NCBI GenBank assembly: GCA_021818125.1
Contig: JAKAFG010000021.1
Span: 1-16,344, forward strand
Source: Pseudomonadota bacterium
GTDB taxonomy: Bacteria; Pseudomonadota; Gammaproteobacteria; Acidithiobacillales; Acidithiobacillaceae
Length of the DNA: 16,344 bases
Direction: 5' to 3'
Below, piece after piece: positions 1 through 6,104 of the stretch (positions are counted from its first letter, which is position 1; each line of letters opens with the position of its first letter). The position numbers were made by a program, and so were the translations under genes. The notes below the pieces were generated by a model. It was not told where the DNA came from and did no database searches. It saw only the letters and a program-made list of their open reading frames with translations.

Positions 1-99
1 TGGGAAAAGGACAATATTGCGCATGGGCAATACCGGCAGGACATTTTCAGGTAATACCAGCTTGCTGCTTTCGCTCGCCTCCGTGTGCGGATTGCTCAT
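1..99 (-). CDS. lon: Lon protease, N-terminal fragment (cut by window edge)
   Basis: The minus strand reads from an ATG at 99 to the window edge as 33 uninterrupted codons. After a short polar leader (MSNPHTEASESS) comes LPENVLPVLPMRNIVLFP, which is the opening of the Lon N-terminal substrate-binding domain; family members typically start with LPVLPLRDxVVFP. Lon is the cytosolic ATP-dependent serine protease that degrades damaged and regulatory proteins. The start codon overlaps the stop of the upstream hsp20 gene (ATGA), so the two genes are probably co-transcribed and translationally coupled. The AAA+ and protease domains lie outside the window, so integrity and subtype cannot be judged. 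The identification rests on one short but characteristic motif. Confidence 0.8.
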   Translation of the reverse strand, partial: MSNPHTEASESSKLVLPENVLPVLPMRNIVLFP

Positions 100-500
100 T
101 TCATACCCCTCTGCTGGCGAAAGGACAAATGGAGGCAGCCGTTTCGCATTTCCCAGCCCTGTAAGGTCAAGCCATCGGGAACCTGCAAGCGCCGGTCAAA
201 AGCGCCGTAGGGGATCTCCAGACGATGGATATGCCCCGTTTGCAGCTCCGCGGAGAGCCGACGCTGACCGCTCACCATCAGGACATTGCCGCTGAACGCC
301 ACCCGTACCTCCTCCGGGCTAACGCCGGGTAATGCCACGACAATCTGCAGCCCACCACTGCTCTCAAAAACATCCATGGGCGGCTGCCAAACCGGCTGAC
401 GACCCGACAGTGCCGGTTGAAAGAAACGCCGCTGCAGGCGTTCTGCACGCTCCAACATGTCTATGGCCTGCATCCACATAATGTCTTCCAGTTCGCGCAT
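96..500 (-). CDS. Hsp20/alpha-crystallin family small heat-shock protein
   Basis: A 134-aa protein with the usual small heat-shock layout: a short N-terminal helical arm rich in Met, Arg and Phe (residues 1-35), then an alpha-crystallin domain (about 40-130). Recognisable elements are PPMDVFESSGGLQIVVALPG, the strand pair VRVAFSGNVLMVSGQR, and the late motif MRNGCLHLSF, equivalent to the family's GxL signature. A C-terminal IxI/V tail is not seen; the protein stops four residues after the domain. Such proteins are ATP-independent holdases that bind unfolding clients in the cytosol. The start at 500 has AGGGGG about 7 nt upstream; an internal Met at codon 8 is an alternative. The stop overlaps the lon start (ATGA), pairing a holdase with a protease. 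Confidence 0.88.
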   Translation of the reverse strand: MRELEDIMWMQAIDMLERAERLQRRFFQPALSGRQPVWQPPMDVFESSGGLQIVVALPGVSPEEVRVAFSGNVLMVSGQRRLSAELQTGHIHRLEIPYGAFDRRLQVPDGLTLQGWEMRNGCLHLSFRQQRGMK

Positions 501-535
501 CCCGACCCCCTAGCTGACCTTCACGATATCCCGGT

Positions 536-541
536 ATTATA
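536..541 (-). promoter_or_regulatory. Candidate -10 box (TATAAT) for hsp20-lon
   Basis: On the minus strand a perfect TATAAT lies about 36 bp upstream of the hsp20 start, in the 82-bp divergent gap shared with the hypothetical gene at 583. No good TTGACA-like -35 is found at 16-18 bp, and I could not fit a convincing heat-shock sigma-32 promoter (CTTGAA with CCCCAT). The box is real sequence; its use as a promoter is inferred. Confidence 0.4.
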
Positions 542-582
542 GCGTATTACCAAAGGCGCAGTTCTGATTTTTCCAACCATAC

Positions 583-945
583 ATGAGCATACCGATGTCC
601 GCATTACGCACTCTGAGCAGAACCTCTCGTGACAACCCAAAGGAAAGCCTTCTGGAGCCTACAGGTAACATCGAAAACCCAGCCATCCGCAGAATCAGAG
701 ATCAATTGCGGCGAATCCAGCAGGAAAAAGAACGCTTGACCGCCAAAACTCGCAAAAAAGAGCAAGAGCAGATGGATAGCTACTGGCTGGAAAACATTCG
801 CGCGATCGCCCCCGACTGGAGTTTAGGGACAATAGTTGGCGCCCTCGCCGCCGCCGTCGCTGAATGCCAGGATGATCCCACTTACTTTGACGAAATCACC
901 GCCTATGGGGCAACCATATCCCCACCCGGATGTGGAGACGAATAG
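583..945 (+). CDS. Unrecognised small charged protein with a central coiled coil
   Basis: A 120-aa protein that I do not recognise. Residues about 30-65 are strongly charged with a heptad-like pattern (IRRIRDQLRRIQQEKERL, then a Lys/Glu/Gln-rich run), suggesting a coiled coil. Residues 75-95 include DWSLGTIVGALAAAVAEC, a probably amphipathic helix, and the tail is short and ends PPGCGDE. There is no signal peptide. The coiled-coil-plus-helix shape loosely recalls TraC/TraD-type accessory proteins of mobilisable plasmids, but no diagnostic motif supports this. No good Shine-Dalgarno precedes the ATG at 583; the Met at codon 5 is equally possible. It is divergent from hsp20 and convergent with the EAL gene, so it is probably monocistronic if real. 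Real-gene status rests on length and amino-acid composition. Confidence 0.5.
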   Translation: MSIPMSALRTLSRTSRDNPKESLLEPTGNIENPAIRRIRDQLRRIQQEKERLTAKTRKKEQEQMDSYWLENIRAIAPDWSLGTIVGALAAAVAECQDDPTYFDEITAYGATISPPGCGDE

Positions 946-1043
946 CCCGCGCAAACAAATCACTCCGCAAACCAAGTGGAGAGTTTCTGCCTTGCAGGGC
1001 TTGGGCACATTGGCCGGGGCAGGTCATGGGCAACGAGAACAGG

Positions 1044-1862
1044 TCACTCGTTATACTCAGCGGAATTCTGCGCAGTGGTTGATGAATTACTCCTATAATC
1101 CAAATGATTGAAATTATTAACCCATGCAGGCACTTCACCAGCAGGCATCGGCTTAGCAAAAAGATAGCCTTGCATGGCGTGACACTCCAGTGTCTCCAGT
1201 AGTTGCAAATGACCGATGGTTTCCACGCCTTCGGCGATCACGTCAAGCCCCAGCATATTGGCGGTCGTCATGACACCGGCGACAATGGCGAAGTCCCGCG
1301 GATCGTTCAGGATATTCCGTACGAAGCTCTGGTCCACCTTGATGGTTTGGGCTGGCAGTTTCTGCAGATAACTCAGGGAGGCGCTACCGGTACCAAAATC
1401 GTCCAAGGCGATACGCAGGCCCAAGTCATTGCAGACCAGCAAGGTTTCTTGTGCTCTGGGAAAATCAAGCATGGGAGCGCTTTCCGTAACCTCGATCTCA
1501 CACATTTCCGGCGCGATGTCGGGATGCGCCGCCAAAACCGTACGCAAATCGTTCAGGAACTCGGGATCCAGCAGATGGCGGGCACTGATGTTCATCGACA
1601 TCCGTAAAGGAAGCCCATCGCGATGCCACTGCTCCCCTTGCGCCAACACGGCGTCAAGCACGAAACAACCAATGCGTCGAGCCAGGCGGGGATGATCCAG
1701 GGCTTCGGCAAACACGGCTGGCGTGAGAATCCCGCGCTGCGGATGCGCCATCCGGATCAGCGCCTCAAAACCGATAACTCCTTGGCAGGATGCAACCCCA
1801 TCGCGCATAGACACCACCGGCTGGTAGTACATAATCAGCCGCATAGACACCGGAAATGACAA
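1044..1862 (-). CDS. Stand-alone EAL-domain c-di-GMP phosphodiesterase
   Basis: A 272-aa protein consisting almost entirely of one EAL domain (residues about 10-245), which hydrolyses cyclic di-GMP to pGpG. The metal-binding and catalytic residues expected of active enzymes are all visible: E33 in FEAL, N91 in MNIS, E124 in EVTES, D154-D155 in DDFGTG, K176 in KVDQSF, E211 in AEGVET and Q231 in QGYLF. No sensor, GGDEF or membrane segment is attached. The longest frame starts at a TTG (1862); ATGs at codons 7 and 11 are alternatives, and none has a clear ribosome site. An in-frame TAG lies about 30 nt upstream. The domain begins abruptly at MYYQPVV, where multidomain relatives carry a preceding GGDEF or PAS region, so 5' truncation of a larger gene is possible. 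A TATACT sequence (minus strand, plus coordinates 1918-1923) could be its -10. Confidence 0.85.
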   Translation of the reverse strand: MSFPVSMRLIMYYQPVVSMRDGVASCQGVIGFEALIRMAHPQRGILTPAVFAEALDHPRLARRIGCFVLDAVLAQGEQWHRDGLPLRMSMNISARHLLDPEFLNDLRTVLAAHPDIAPEMCEIEVTESAPMLDFPRAQETLLVCNDLGLRIALDDFGTGSASLSYLQKLPAQTIKVDQSFVRNILNDPRDFAIVAGVMTTANMLGLDVIAEGVETIGHLQLLETLECHAMQGYLFAKPMPAGEVPAWVNNFNHLDYRSNSSTTAQNSAEYNE

Positions 1863-2226
1863 GCTTGCATATTGGACGAGCGCTCTTTTATTTCTAGACT
1901 AGGAATATTGCATTTTTAGTATAGAAACGTAGAGTACGCAAGGTTTGGCTCACATGAACCTTGCACATCCCACAGCGCGCCCCTATCCTTCTTTACGCGA
2001 GCGAATCGCGCATCGTTACACGATGGCTGCAAGGAAGCGCAGTCTCTACCTGGCGGGCCGACAGGATCGACGGTTATCTGGAATCAGGCGGAGGTTGGGG
2101 AATTATGGGTGCGGTCATTGCCAACCGGCTGTTTTGCAATCATGAGACCGTCAGCATCACGCACAAAAGCGGCCCCGGGCAGGCGTTCGCCAACCGCCAG
2201 GGCAGCGCACCAAAAGGCAGACAGTC
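1863..2226. other. 364-bp gap between EAL gene and ABC exporter
   Basis: The left part (about 1880-1935) is clearly AT-rich against the GC-rich surroundings and could hold promoters for both flanking genes; only weak -10-like matches are visible (TATACT on minus, TATAGA on plus), neither with a good -35. The right part carries an open frame that overlaps the permease start and may be a stub of an outer-membrane efflux gene (listed separately). I see no tRNA, insertion-sequence end or riboswitch here. Confidence 0.5.
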
Positions 2227-2230
2227 ATGA
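1961..2230 (+). pseudogene. Possible 3' stub of a TolC/NodT-type outer-membrane efflux factor
   Basis: An 89-codon open frame (first possible start is a TTG at 1961) ends in a TGA sharing ATGA with the permease start at 2227, the junction expected for a genuine upstream operon gene. At 2051-2098 it encodes WRADRIDGYLESGGGW, which lines up by eye with the C-terminal ending of NodT/OprM-type factors, typically VATDLIALYKALGGGW (shared D, I, Y and GGGW). Factors of this class often accompany DevBCA/MacAB-like exporters such as the one that follows. The rest of the usual 450-aa protein is absent, so this would be a 5'-deleted remnant. The remaining codons resemble nothing I know, and the match is short, so chance is a live alternative. 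Confidence 0.3.
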
Positions 2231-3363
2231 ACGGCCTGCTCCGTATCGCCCTGAAACTGCTGCTTAACGACAAAGGCAAATTCGCCACGCTGGTCATTGG
2301 CATCACCTTCTCCGTGTTTCTGATGATGCAGATGACCTCCATGTTTTCCGGCATACTCTATCAATCCGCGGCCAACATCGTGAATGTCGGCGCCAGGATG
2401 TGGGTGATGGACCCCGCCGTCCAAACCCCGCAAAACAGCATCCCCATGCCCAACTACGTGCTGGACGCGGTACGCAGCATACCCGGCGTGAAGTTTGCGG
2501 TGCCTTTTTATGTCGGTGCGGGCCTCGTCAAGCTCAATGACGGCACCTATCAGTCCGCCACCATCATCGGCCTGGACGATGCCAGCCTGTTCGGCCGGCC
2601 GACGATCATTTCCGGCAGCATTACGGATATTTACAAGAACAACGCCTTCATCATGGTCAAGGATGCCAACTACGCCAAGCTGGGCAGCCCAAAAATAGGA
2701 ACCAGCTTTGAGATCAACGATCATCGCGCGGTTGTCGTGGCCCTGGCCCACACCCCGGTGCCCGGCCTGTTCGGTTTGCCGACCCTGTATACCACCTATA
2801 ACCGCGCCACCCAGGACCTGCCCTCCACCCGCTATCTGATTTCCTACATCCTGGTGCAGCCGAAAAGCACCCAGGATATCGCCGCCATCGAGCAGCAGGT
2901 AAAGCAACTGGGCTATCTGGCCTTGACCGATCAGCAATTCATCACCCGCAATGACCGATTCTATGAATTTCAGACCGGGATGGGCACCAACATCCTGATC
3001 ATGACCCTGATCAGTTTTCTCGTCGGCCTGTCCATCGCCGGAGAAACCTTTTACATGTTCGTCCTGGACAATCTCGAGCACTTCGGCGCCCTCAAGGCCA
3101 TCGGCGCGAAAAGCGGCGAACTGATCCAGATGATCGTCTTTCAGTCACTGGTCGTCGGCTTTCTGGGCTTTGGCTTCGGCGTGCTCCTGTCCTCCACCAT
3201 GATCGCTATCGCCAAGCTGAAGATCGCCAATTACGCCGCCATGGTGACCTACGAAAACCTGTTTCTGGCCCTCATCATGGTCCTGATCATATCCGTCTTT
3301 TCGAGCTACATCGGCATCCGCAAGGTCATTCGCATCGACCCCTTCGACGTATTCCGGGGCTAG
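2227..3363 (+). CDS. ABC exporter permease, DevC/MacB (FtsX-fold) family
   Basis: A 378-aa inner-membrane permease with the four-helix FtsX/MacB topology. One N-terminal membrane segment (about residues 18-38, FATLVIGITFSVFLMMQM) is followed by a large periplasmic domain (about 40-250), then three membrane segments near 253-276, 303-330 and 344-364. The ending RKVIRIDPFDVFRG is typical of this family, whose cytosolic tail contacts the ATPase. Together with the next two genes it forms a tripartite exporter of DevBCA type; the cyanobacterial prototype exports glycolipids, but the substrate here cannot be told. A weak AAAAGG ribosome site lies upstream. The gap to the ATPase gene is one base. 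The frame before it ends with an ATGA overlap, suggesting a former upstream partner gene. Confidence 0.88.
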   Translation: MNGLLRIALKLLLNDKGKFATLVIGITFSVFLMMQMTSMFSGILYQSAANIVNVGARMWVMDPAVQTPQNSIPMPNYVLDAVRSIPGVKFAVPFYVGAGLVKLNDGTYQSATIIGLDDASLFGRPTIISGSITDIYKNNAFIMVKDANYAKLGSPKIGTSFEINDHRAVVVALAHTPVPGLFGLPTLYTTYNRATQDLPSTRYLISYILVQPKSTQDIAAIEQQVKQLGYLALTDQQFITRNDRFYEFQTGMGTNILIMTLISFLVGLSIAGETFYMFVLDNLEHFGALKAIGAKSGELIQMIVFQSLVVGFLGFGFGVLLSSTMIAIAKLKIANYAAMVTYENLFLALIMVLIISVFSSYIGIRKVIRIDPFDVFRG

Positions 3364-3364
3364 C

Positions 3365-4057
3365 ATGATCCTGACGGCGAGGGACATCACCAAATCCTTT
3401 GGCGAAGCGCCGAACCAGACCTACGCGCTCCGCGATGTCAGCTTCGATGTGGATTTCGGCGAGATGCTCTATATCGTCGGCCCTTCCGGCTCCGGCAAAA
3501 CCACGCTGTTGAGCATCATCTCCGGTATCCTGCGCCCCAATGGCGGCGACGTGGTGGTGAAGGATACAGACATCTGGAAACTGGGCAGCGACGCCCTGGC
3601 CGGCTTTCGTCTGCAGAACATCGGTTTCGTCTTTCAGGATTACCATCTCTTTCCCCGCCTGACCACCCTGGAAAATGTGGCCATTCCGCTGATTCTCCGG
3701 CGTGAGCCCTGGGACAGGAGTCTGGCCGAGGCACGCAAAACATTGCAGGTCGTCGGTCTGGCAGAAAAGGAAAGCCTGCCGCCCTACAAACTGAGCGGCG
3801 GCGAGCAACAGCGGGTATCCATCGCCCGCGCCATCGTCGCCCAACCGGACCTGCTGATTTTCGATGAGCCTACCGCCTCCCTGGATGGGGACACCGGCAG
3901 GAAAATCGTCGCCTTCGTCAAGGAACATATTTTGAATGCGCAGCGGGCGATTATCATCGTGACCCACGACAGCAGAATTTACGAGTATGCGACGCGGATC
4001 ATTCGCATGGAAGATGGCAGGATCGTCCCCGGAACCGGAGCAGACCATGAGAAATAA
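3365..4057 (+). CDS. ABC exporter ATP-binding subunit, DevA/LolD/MacB-like
   Basis: A 230-aa cytosolic ATPase with every canonical element: Walker A GPSGSGKTT (residues 39-47), Q-loop Q91 in FVFQD, signature LSGGEQQR (143-150), Walker B LLIFDEPTASLD with D167 and catalytic E168, and the switch His H201 in VTHD. Size and motif spacing fit the short single-domain MacB/LolD/DevA class that drives FtsX-fold permeases. The ATG at 3365 follows the permease stop after one base, and the 3' end overlaps the adaptor gene by 11 nt, so the three genes are one translation-coupled operon. Nothing looks damaged. Confidence 0.93.
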   Translation: MILTARDITKSFGEAPNQTYALRDVSFDVDFGEMLYIVGPSGSGKTTLLSIISGILRPNGGDVVVKDTDIWKLGSDALAGFRLQNIGFVFQDYHLFPRLTTLENVAIPLILRREPWDRSLAEARKTLQVVGLAEKESLPPYKLSGGEQQRVSIARAIVAQPDLLIFDEPTASLDGDTGRKIVAFVKEHILNAQRAIIIVTHDSRIYEYATRIIRMEDGRIVPGTGADHEK

Positions 4058-5135
4058 GATACTTTTCGGGCTGGCCATCGTCGGGATCCTCATCGGCCTG
4101 GTCAGCGCCTACATATATAGTCGGCAAACGCCGCCGCAACCCCCTCTGGCCACCAACTACAACCCTTACACCGACGGAATATTCGCCAACGGCATCATCG
4201 AGAGTTATGCGGCCAATGGCGAAAACATCAACATCTACCCTCAGGTGTCCGGAAGGGTGACCGGCATCTTCGTCCAGGATGGGCAGACGGTGGCGAAGGG
4301 GACGCCGCTCTTCGCCATCGATGACTCCGTGCAAAAGGAAGTGGTAGCCCAGAACAAGGCCCAGGCCCAGGCCGCCCTGGCCCTGTTGCAGGAATTGAAA
4401 GCGGAGCCCCGCAAAGAAACGCTGACCATTGCCAAAAAACAAGTCGAATATGCCCAAGCCAGCCTGAAATACCAGCAGGCACAACTGGAAATCACCAAAA
4501 AGGAAATGGCCATCAATCCCCAGACGGTGAGCAAACTTGCCCTGGAGAATGTGCAAAACTCTGTCCTGATCGCCGGGAACAATCTCAAAGTGGCGCAGGC
4601 GCAGTATGCGCTGACCAAGGCCGGCGCCTGGAGTTACGATATCAGAAATCAACAAGCTATCTATCATGCGGCGCGGAAGACCTACGCGTCCAATAGCGCC
4701 CTATTGCAAGAATATGTCGTGCGAGCGCCGGTCACCGGCGATATCCTGCGCATCAGCACCGCCATCGGCAGTTACGCATCCCCCCAAGGCGTCTACGGCA
4801 CCTATACGCAGGGGATGGATCCGGTCGTGGTGATGGGCAAGAAGACCGGCTACATGCAGGTCCGCGCTTATTTGGATGAGATATTGGTTCCAAGGCTGCC
4901 GGCTCCCGCAGATATTACCGCGAAAATGTTCATTCGAGGTCTCAACAATGTCAGCGTACCGTTGCAGTTTGTGCGGATACAGCCCTATGTGGTGCCGAAG
5001 ATCGAACTGTCCAACCAAAGGACGGAAAAAGTGGACGTAAGGGTGCTGCCAATCCTCTTCAAATTTAAGATTCCGGCACACATGAACCTGTTTCCCGGCG
5101 AACTGGTGGATGTGTATATAGGGAAAAAGTCCTGA
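4047..5135 (+). CDS. HlyD/DevB-type membrane fusion (periplasmic adaptor) protein
   Basis: A 362-aa adaptor anchored by one N-terminal membrane helix (residues about 5-24, ILFGLAIVGILIGLVSAYIY). A first lipoyl half (about 62-95, including SGRVTGIFVQDGQTVAKG) precedes a long helical hairpin rich in Ala, Gln, Lys and Glu (about 97-222), then the second lipoyl half (about 224-245, VVRAPVTGDILRISTAIGSY) and a beta-barrel and membrane-proximal region to the end. Such proteins link the inner-membrane ABC pump to an outer-membrane channel. The open frame extends 20 codons further upstream, but the ATG at 4047 is preferred: it has GGAG six bases upstream and gives a normal signal anchor. It overlaps the ATPase gene by 11 nt. 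No intact outer-membrane channel gene lies in the window. Confidence 0.9.
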   Translation: MRNKILFGLAIVGILIGLVSAYIYSRQTPPQPPLATNYNPYTDGIFANGIIESYAANGENINIYPQVSGRVTGIFVQDGQTVAKGTPLFAIDDSVQKEVVAQNKAQAQAALALLQELKAEPRKETLTIAKKQVEYAQASLKYQQAQLEITKKEMAINPQTVSKLALENVQNSVLIAGNNLKVAQAQYALTKAGAWSYDIRNQQAIYHAARKTYASNSALLQEYVVRAPVTGDILRISTAIGSYASPQGVYGTYTQGMDPVVVMGKKTGYMQVRAYLDEILVPRLPAPADITAKMFIRGLNNVSVPLQFVRIQPYVVPKIELSNQRTEKVDVRVLPILFKFKIPAHMNLFPGELVDVYIGKKS

Positions 5136-5252
5136 CCAGCATAAATGCGACATCCAATGGCCGGTTGATTTGGTTCTGAAGTGGCTCGATTCTGTTTTAA
5201 CCACAAGGAACGCTTCGGAGCGCTTGAACAAACACGCTTGTTGGGGGAATGT

Positions 5253-5417
5253 ATGGGGGCGGAATTCCCTTCGGGTCCGGGCACCGGGGGCCGCCATATC
5301 TATACTTATACTATCGAATCCGCCGTACCTCCCGCGGCGCCTGAGGCACGGCAGGCATTGGCCGGACGCTTCTCGGCCCGTATTGACCTGGCCCTCAAGG
5401 AACGGAAGCCAACATAG
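5253..5417 (+). CDS. Unrecognised small ORF downstream of the exporter
   Basis: A 54-codon frame from an ATG at 5253, preceded by a GGGGGA ribosome-site-like run about 4 nt upstream; the frame stays open back to an ATG at 5181 (78 aa). The product has a Gly-rich start (FPSGPGTGGRHIYTYTIES), a Pro/Ala stretch, and a likely amphipathic helix ending in LALKERKPT. I know no family that fits. It lies on the same strand as the ABC genes, 117 bp downstream of the adaptor, in a 335-bp gap before the broken toxin gene. No terminator is evident between the adaptor and this frame. It may be a real small gene, a fragment of a lost one, or chance. Confidence 0.25.
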   Translation: MGAEFPSGPGTGGRHIYTYTIESAVPPAAPEARQALAGRFSARIDLALKERKPT

Positions 5418-5470
5418 TACGCGATCTCCTTCTCGCGCATGTAGGTCCAGTATCTAATAACGTCACCCGA

Positions 5471-5819
5471 TCAAATCTCCAGTCCCAGGAGACGCTCTCT
5501 GATAGCCCGCCGAACCGGCTCTCGTTCCTTTTCTGGAATACGTCCGATTCTCTCCGCCGAATCCGCATCGATCGTGGCGATTTTTGCAGATCGAATGACG
5601 GATGGATGAGGCAAACCGGTGGCTTGAAGATCGTGAATCTCCAGATCGCCAGGCCAACCACGATTCTCGCGGCTCGTGATCATCAACACCCAGAGCAGCT
5701 CAGGAAGCTCCCTGGAGCGGGTGCGCACAATCACCAGAGCAGGACGATGTTTTTGGATTGGGCGATTGGTGTAAGGAAAAAGGGACTTTGACGACGTCCC
5801 AGACCTCAAAGGGATTCAT
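5471..5819 (-). pseudogene. PemK/MazF-family toxin, frameshifted
   Basis: Read from an ATG at 5819 the minus strand gives MNPFEVWDVVKVPF, the usual start of PemK/MazF endoribonucleases, then leaves frame and stops after 39 codons (about 5700). The next frame carries the rest, PYTNRPIQKHRPALVIV onward through MITSRENRGWP to the end at 5471. Removing one base from the five-T run (plus A-run 5777-5781) restores a 115-aa protein, VPF-PYTNRP, as in intact relatives. The RPALV arginine and ITS segment that form the RNase active site are present. The gene overlaps the antitoxin gene by 14 nt. Without correction the toxin is not made in full. Sequencing error or slippage at the T run is possible; otherwise it is an inactivated toxin. 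Confidence 0.85.
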
Positions 5820-6018
5820 AGGCTTTTTCATCAGCGTCGGTGGTCCACTCGTGAAAAATTGCGAAGGGATCATCTTCCGCCGAAGCCGCCTTCTTCAGGA
5901 CGACACGGTCGTCCTGGATCTCGTAGACGATTTCGTCCCCTTCATGCAGGCGCAATGCTGCGCGTATCGGTTGAGGGATGGTGGTTTGGGCCTTGCTGGT
6001 CAGTTTGCTCGTGATCAT
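5806..6018 (-). CDS. MazE/AbrB-fold antitoxin
   Basis: A 70-aa antitoxin. Residues 1-45 form a SpoVT/AbrB swapped-hairpin DNA-binding domain (MITSKLTSKAQTTIPQPIRA, then LHEGDEIVYEIQDDRVVLKK), and the C-terminal tail FHEWTTDADEKAYESL is the acidic-aromatic segment that in this group wraps the PemK/MazF toxin. The frame stays open to 6099, but the ATG at 6018 is the natural start of the domain, with GGGAG about 12 nt upstream. The stop overlaps the toxin start by 14 nt, standard for antitoxin-first modules. A palindrome on its own promoter (6050-6070) suggests autorepression. The antitoxin is intact while the toxin frame is broken, so it may persist as a plain DNA-binding protein or as an antidote to a related toxin elsewhere. 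Confidence 0.88.
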   Translation of the reverse strand: MITSKLTSKAQTTIPQPIRAALRLHEGDEIVYEIQDDRVVLKKAASAEDDPFAIFHEWTTDADEKAYESL

Positions 6019-6049
6019 GGACGGGTTACTCCCGGATGCTGGACTGGTG

Positions 6050-6070
6050 TTGTAAGAATTATCCTTACAA
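6050..6070. promoter_or_regulatory. Inverted-repeat operator overlapping the antitoxin -10
   Basis: Perfect 7-bp arms TTGTAAG (6050-6056) and CTTACAA (6064-6070) flank a 7-bp AT-rich centre. MazE/AbrB-type antitoxins bind such palindromes as dimers, with the toxin as co-repressor. Binding by the adjacent antitoxin is inferred from position. The start of the OsmC-like remnant is 35 bp to the right on the other strand and could fall under the same control. Confidence 0.55.
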
Positions 6071-6086
6071 AGGGTGGGCAGGGCAA
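6058..6086 (-). promoter_or_regulatory. Sigma-70-like promoter of the antitoxin-toxin module
   Basis: On the minus strand TTGCCC (6086-6081; 4 of 6 to TTGACA) and GATAAT (6063-6058; 5 of 6 to TATAAT) are separated by exactly 17 bp. The -10 ends 39 bp before the antitoxin ATG. The -10 box lies inside the inverted repeat at 6050-6070, the arrangement of a self-repressed promoter. Confidence 0.6.
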
Positions 6087-6104
6087 CTGTGGATATCAAC
6101 GGCC

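Noticed and set aside
2140..3081. Long open frame (313 codons) on the minus strand opposite the ABC permease
   Set aside because: The product is a His/Gly/Gln/Asp-rich composition typical of an antisense shadow, while the plus-strand frame has clear membrane helices and family features.
3326..4667. Two long minus-strand frames opposite the ABC ATPase and HlyD genes
   Set aside because: Low-complexity antisense products; the plus-strand genes carry complete Walker, signature and lipoyl motifs.
5775..5782. Programmed ribosomal frameshift in the toxin gene
   Set aside because: The needed shift is +1 at CCT-TTT-T with no stop codon, rare codon or stimulatory structure at the site; a simple indel in a homopolymer is more likely.
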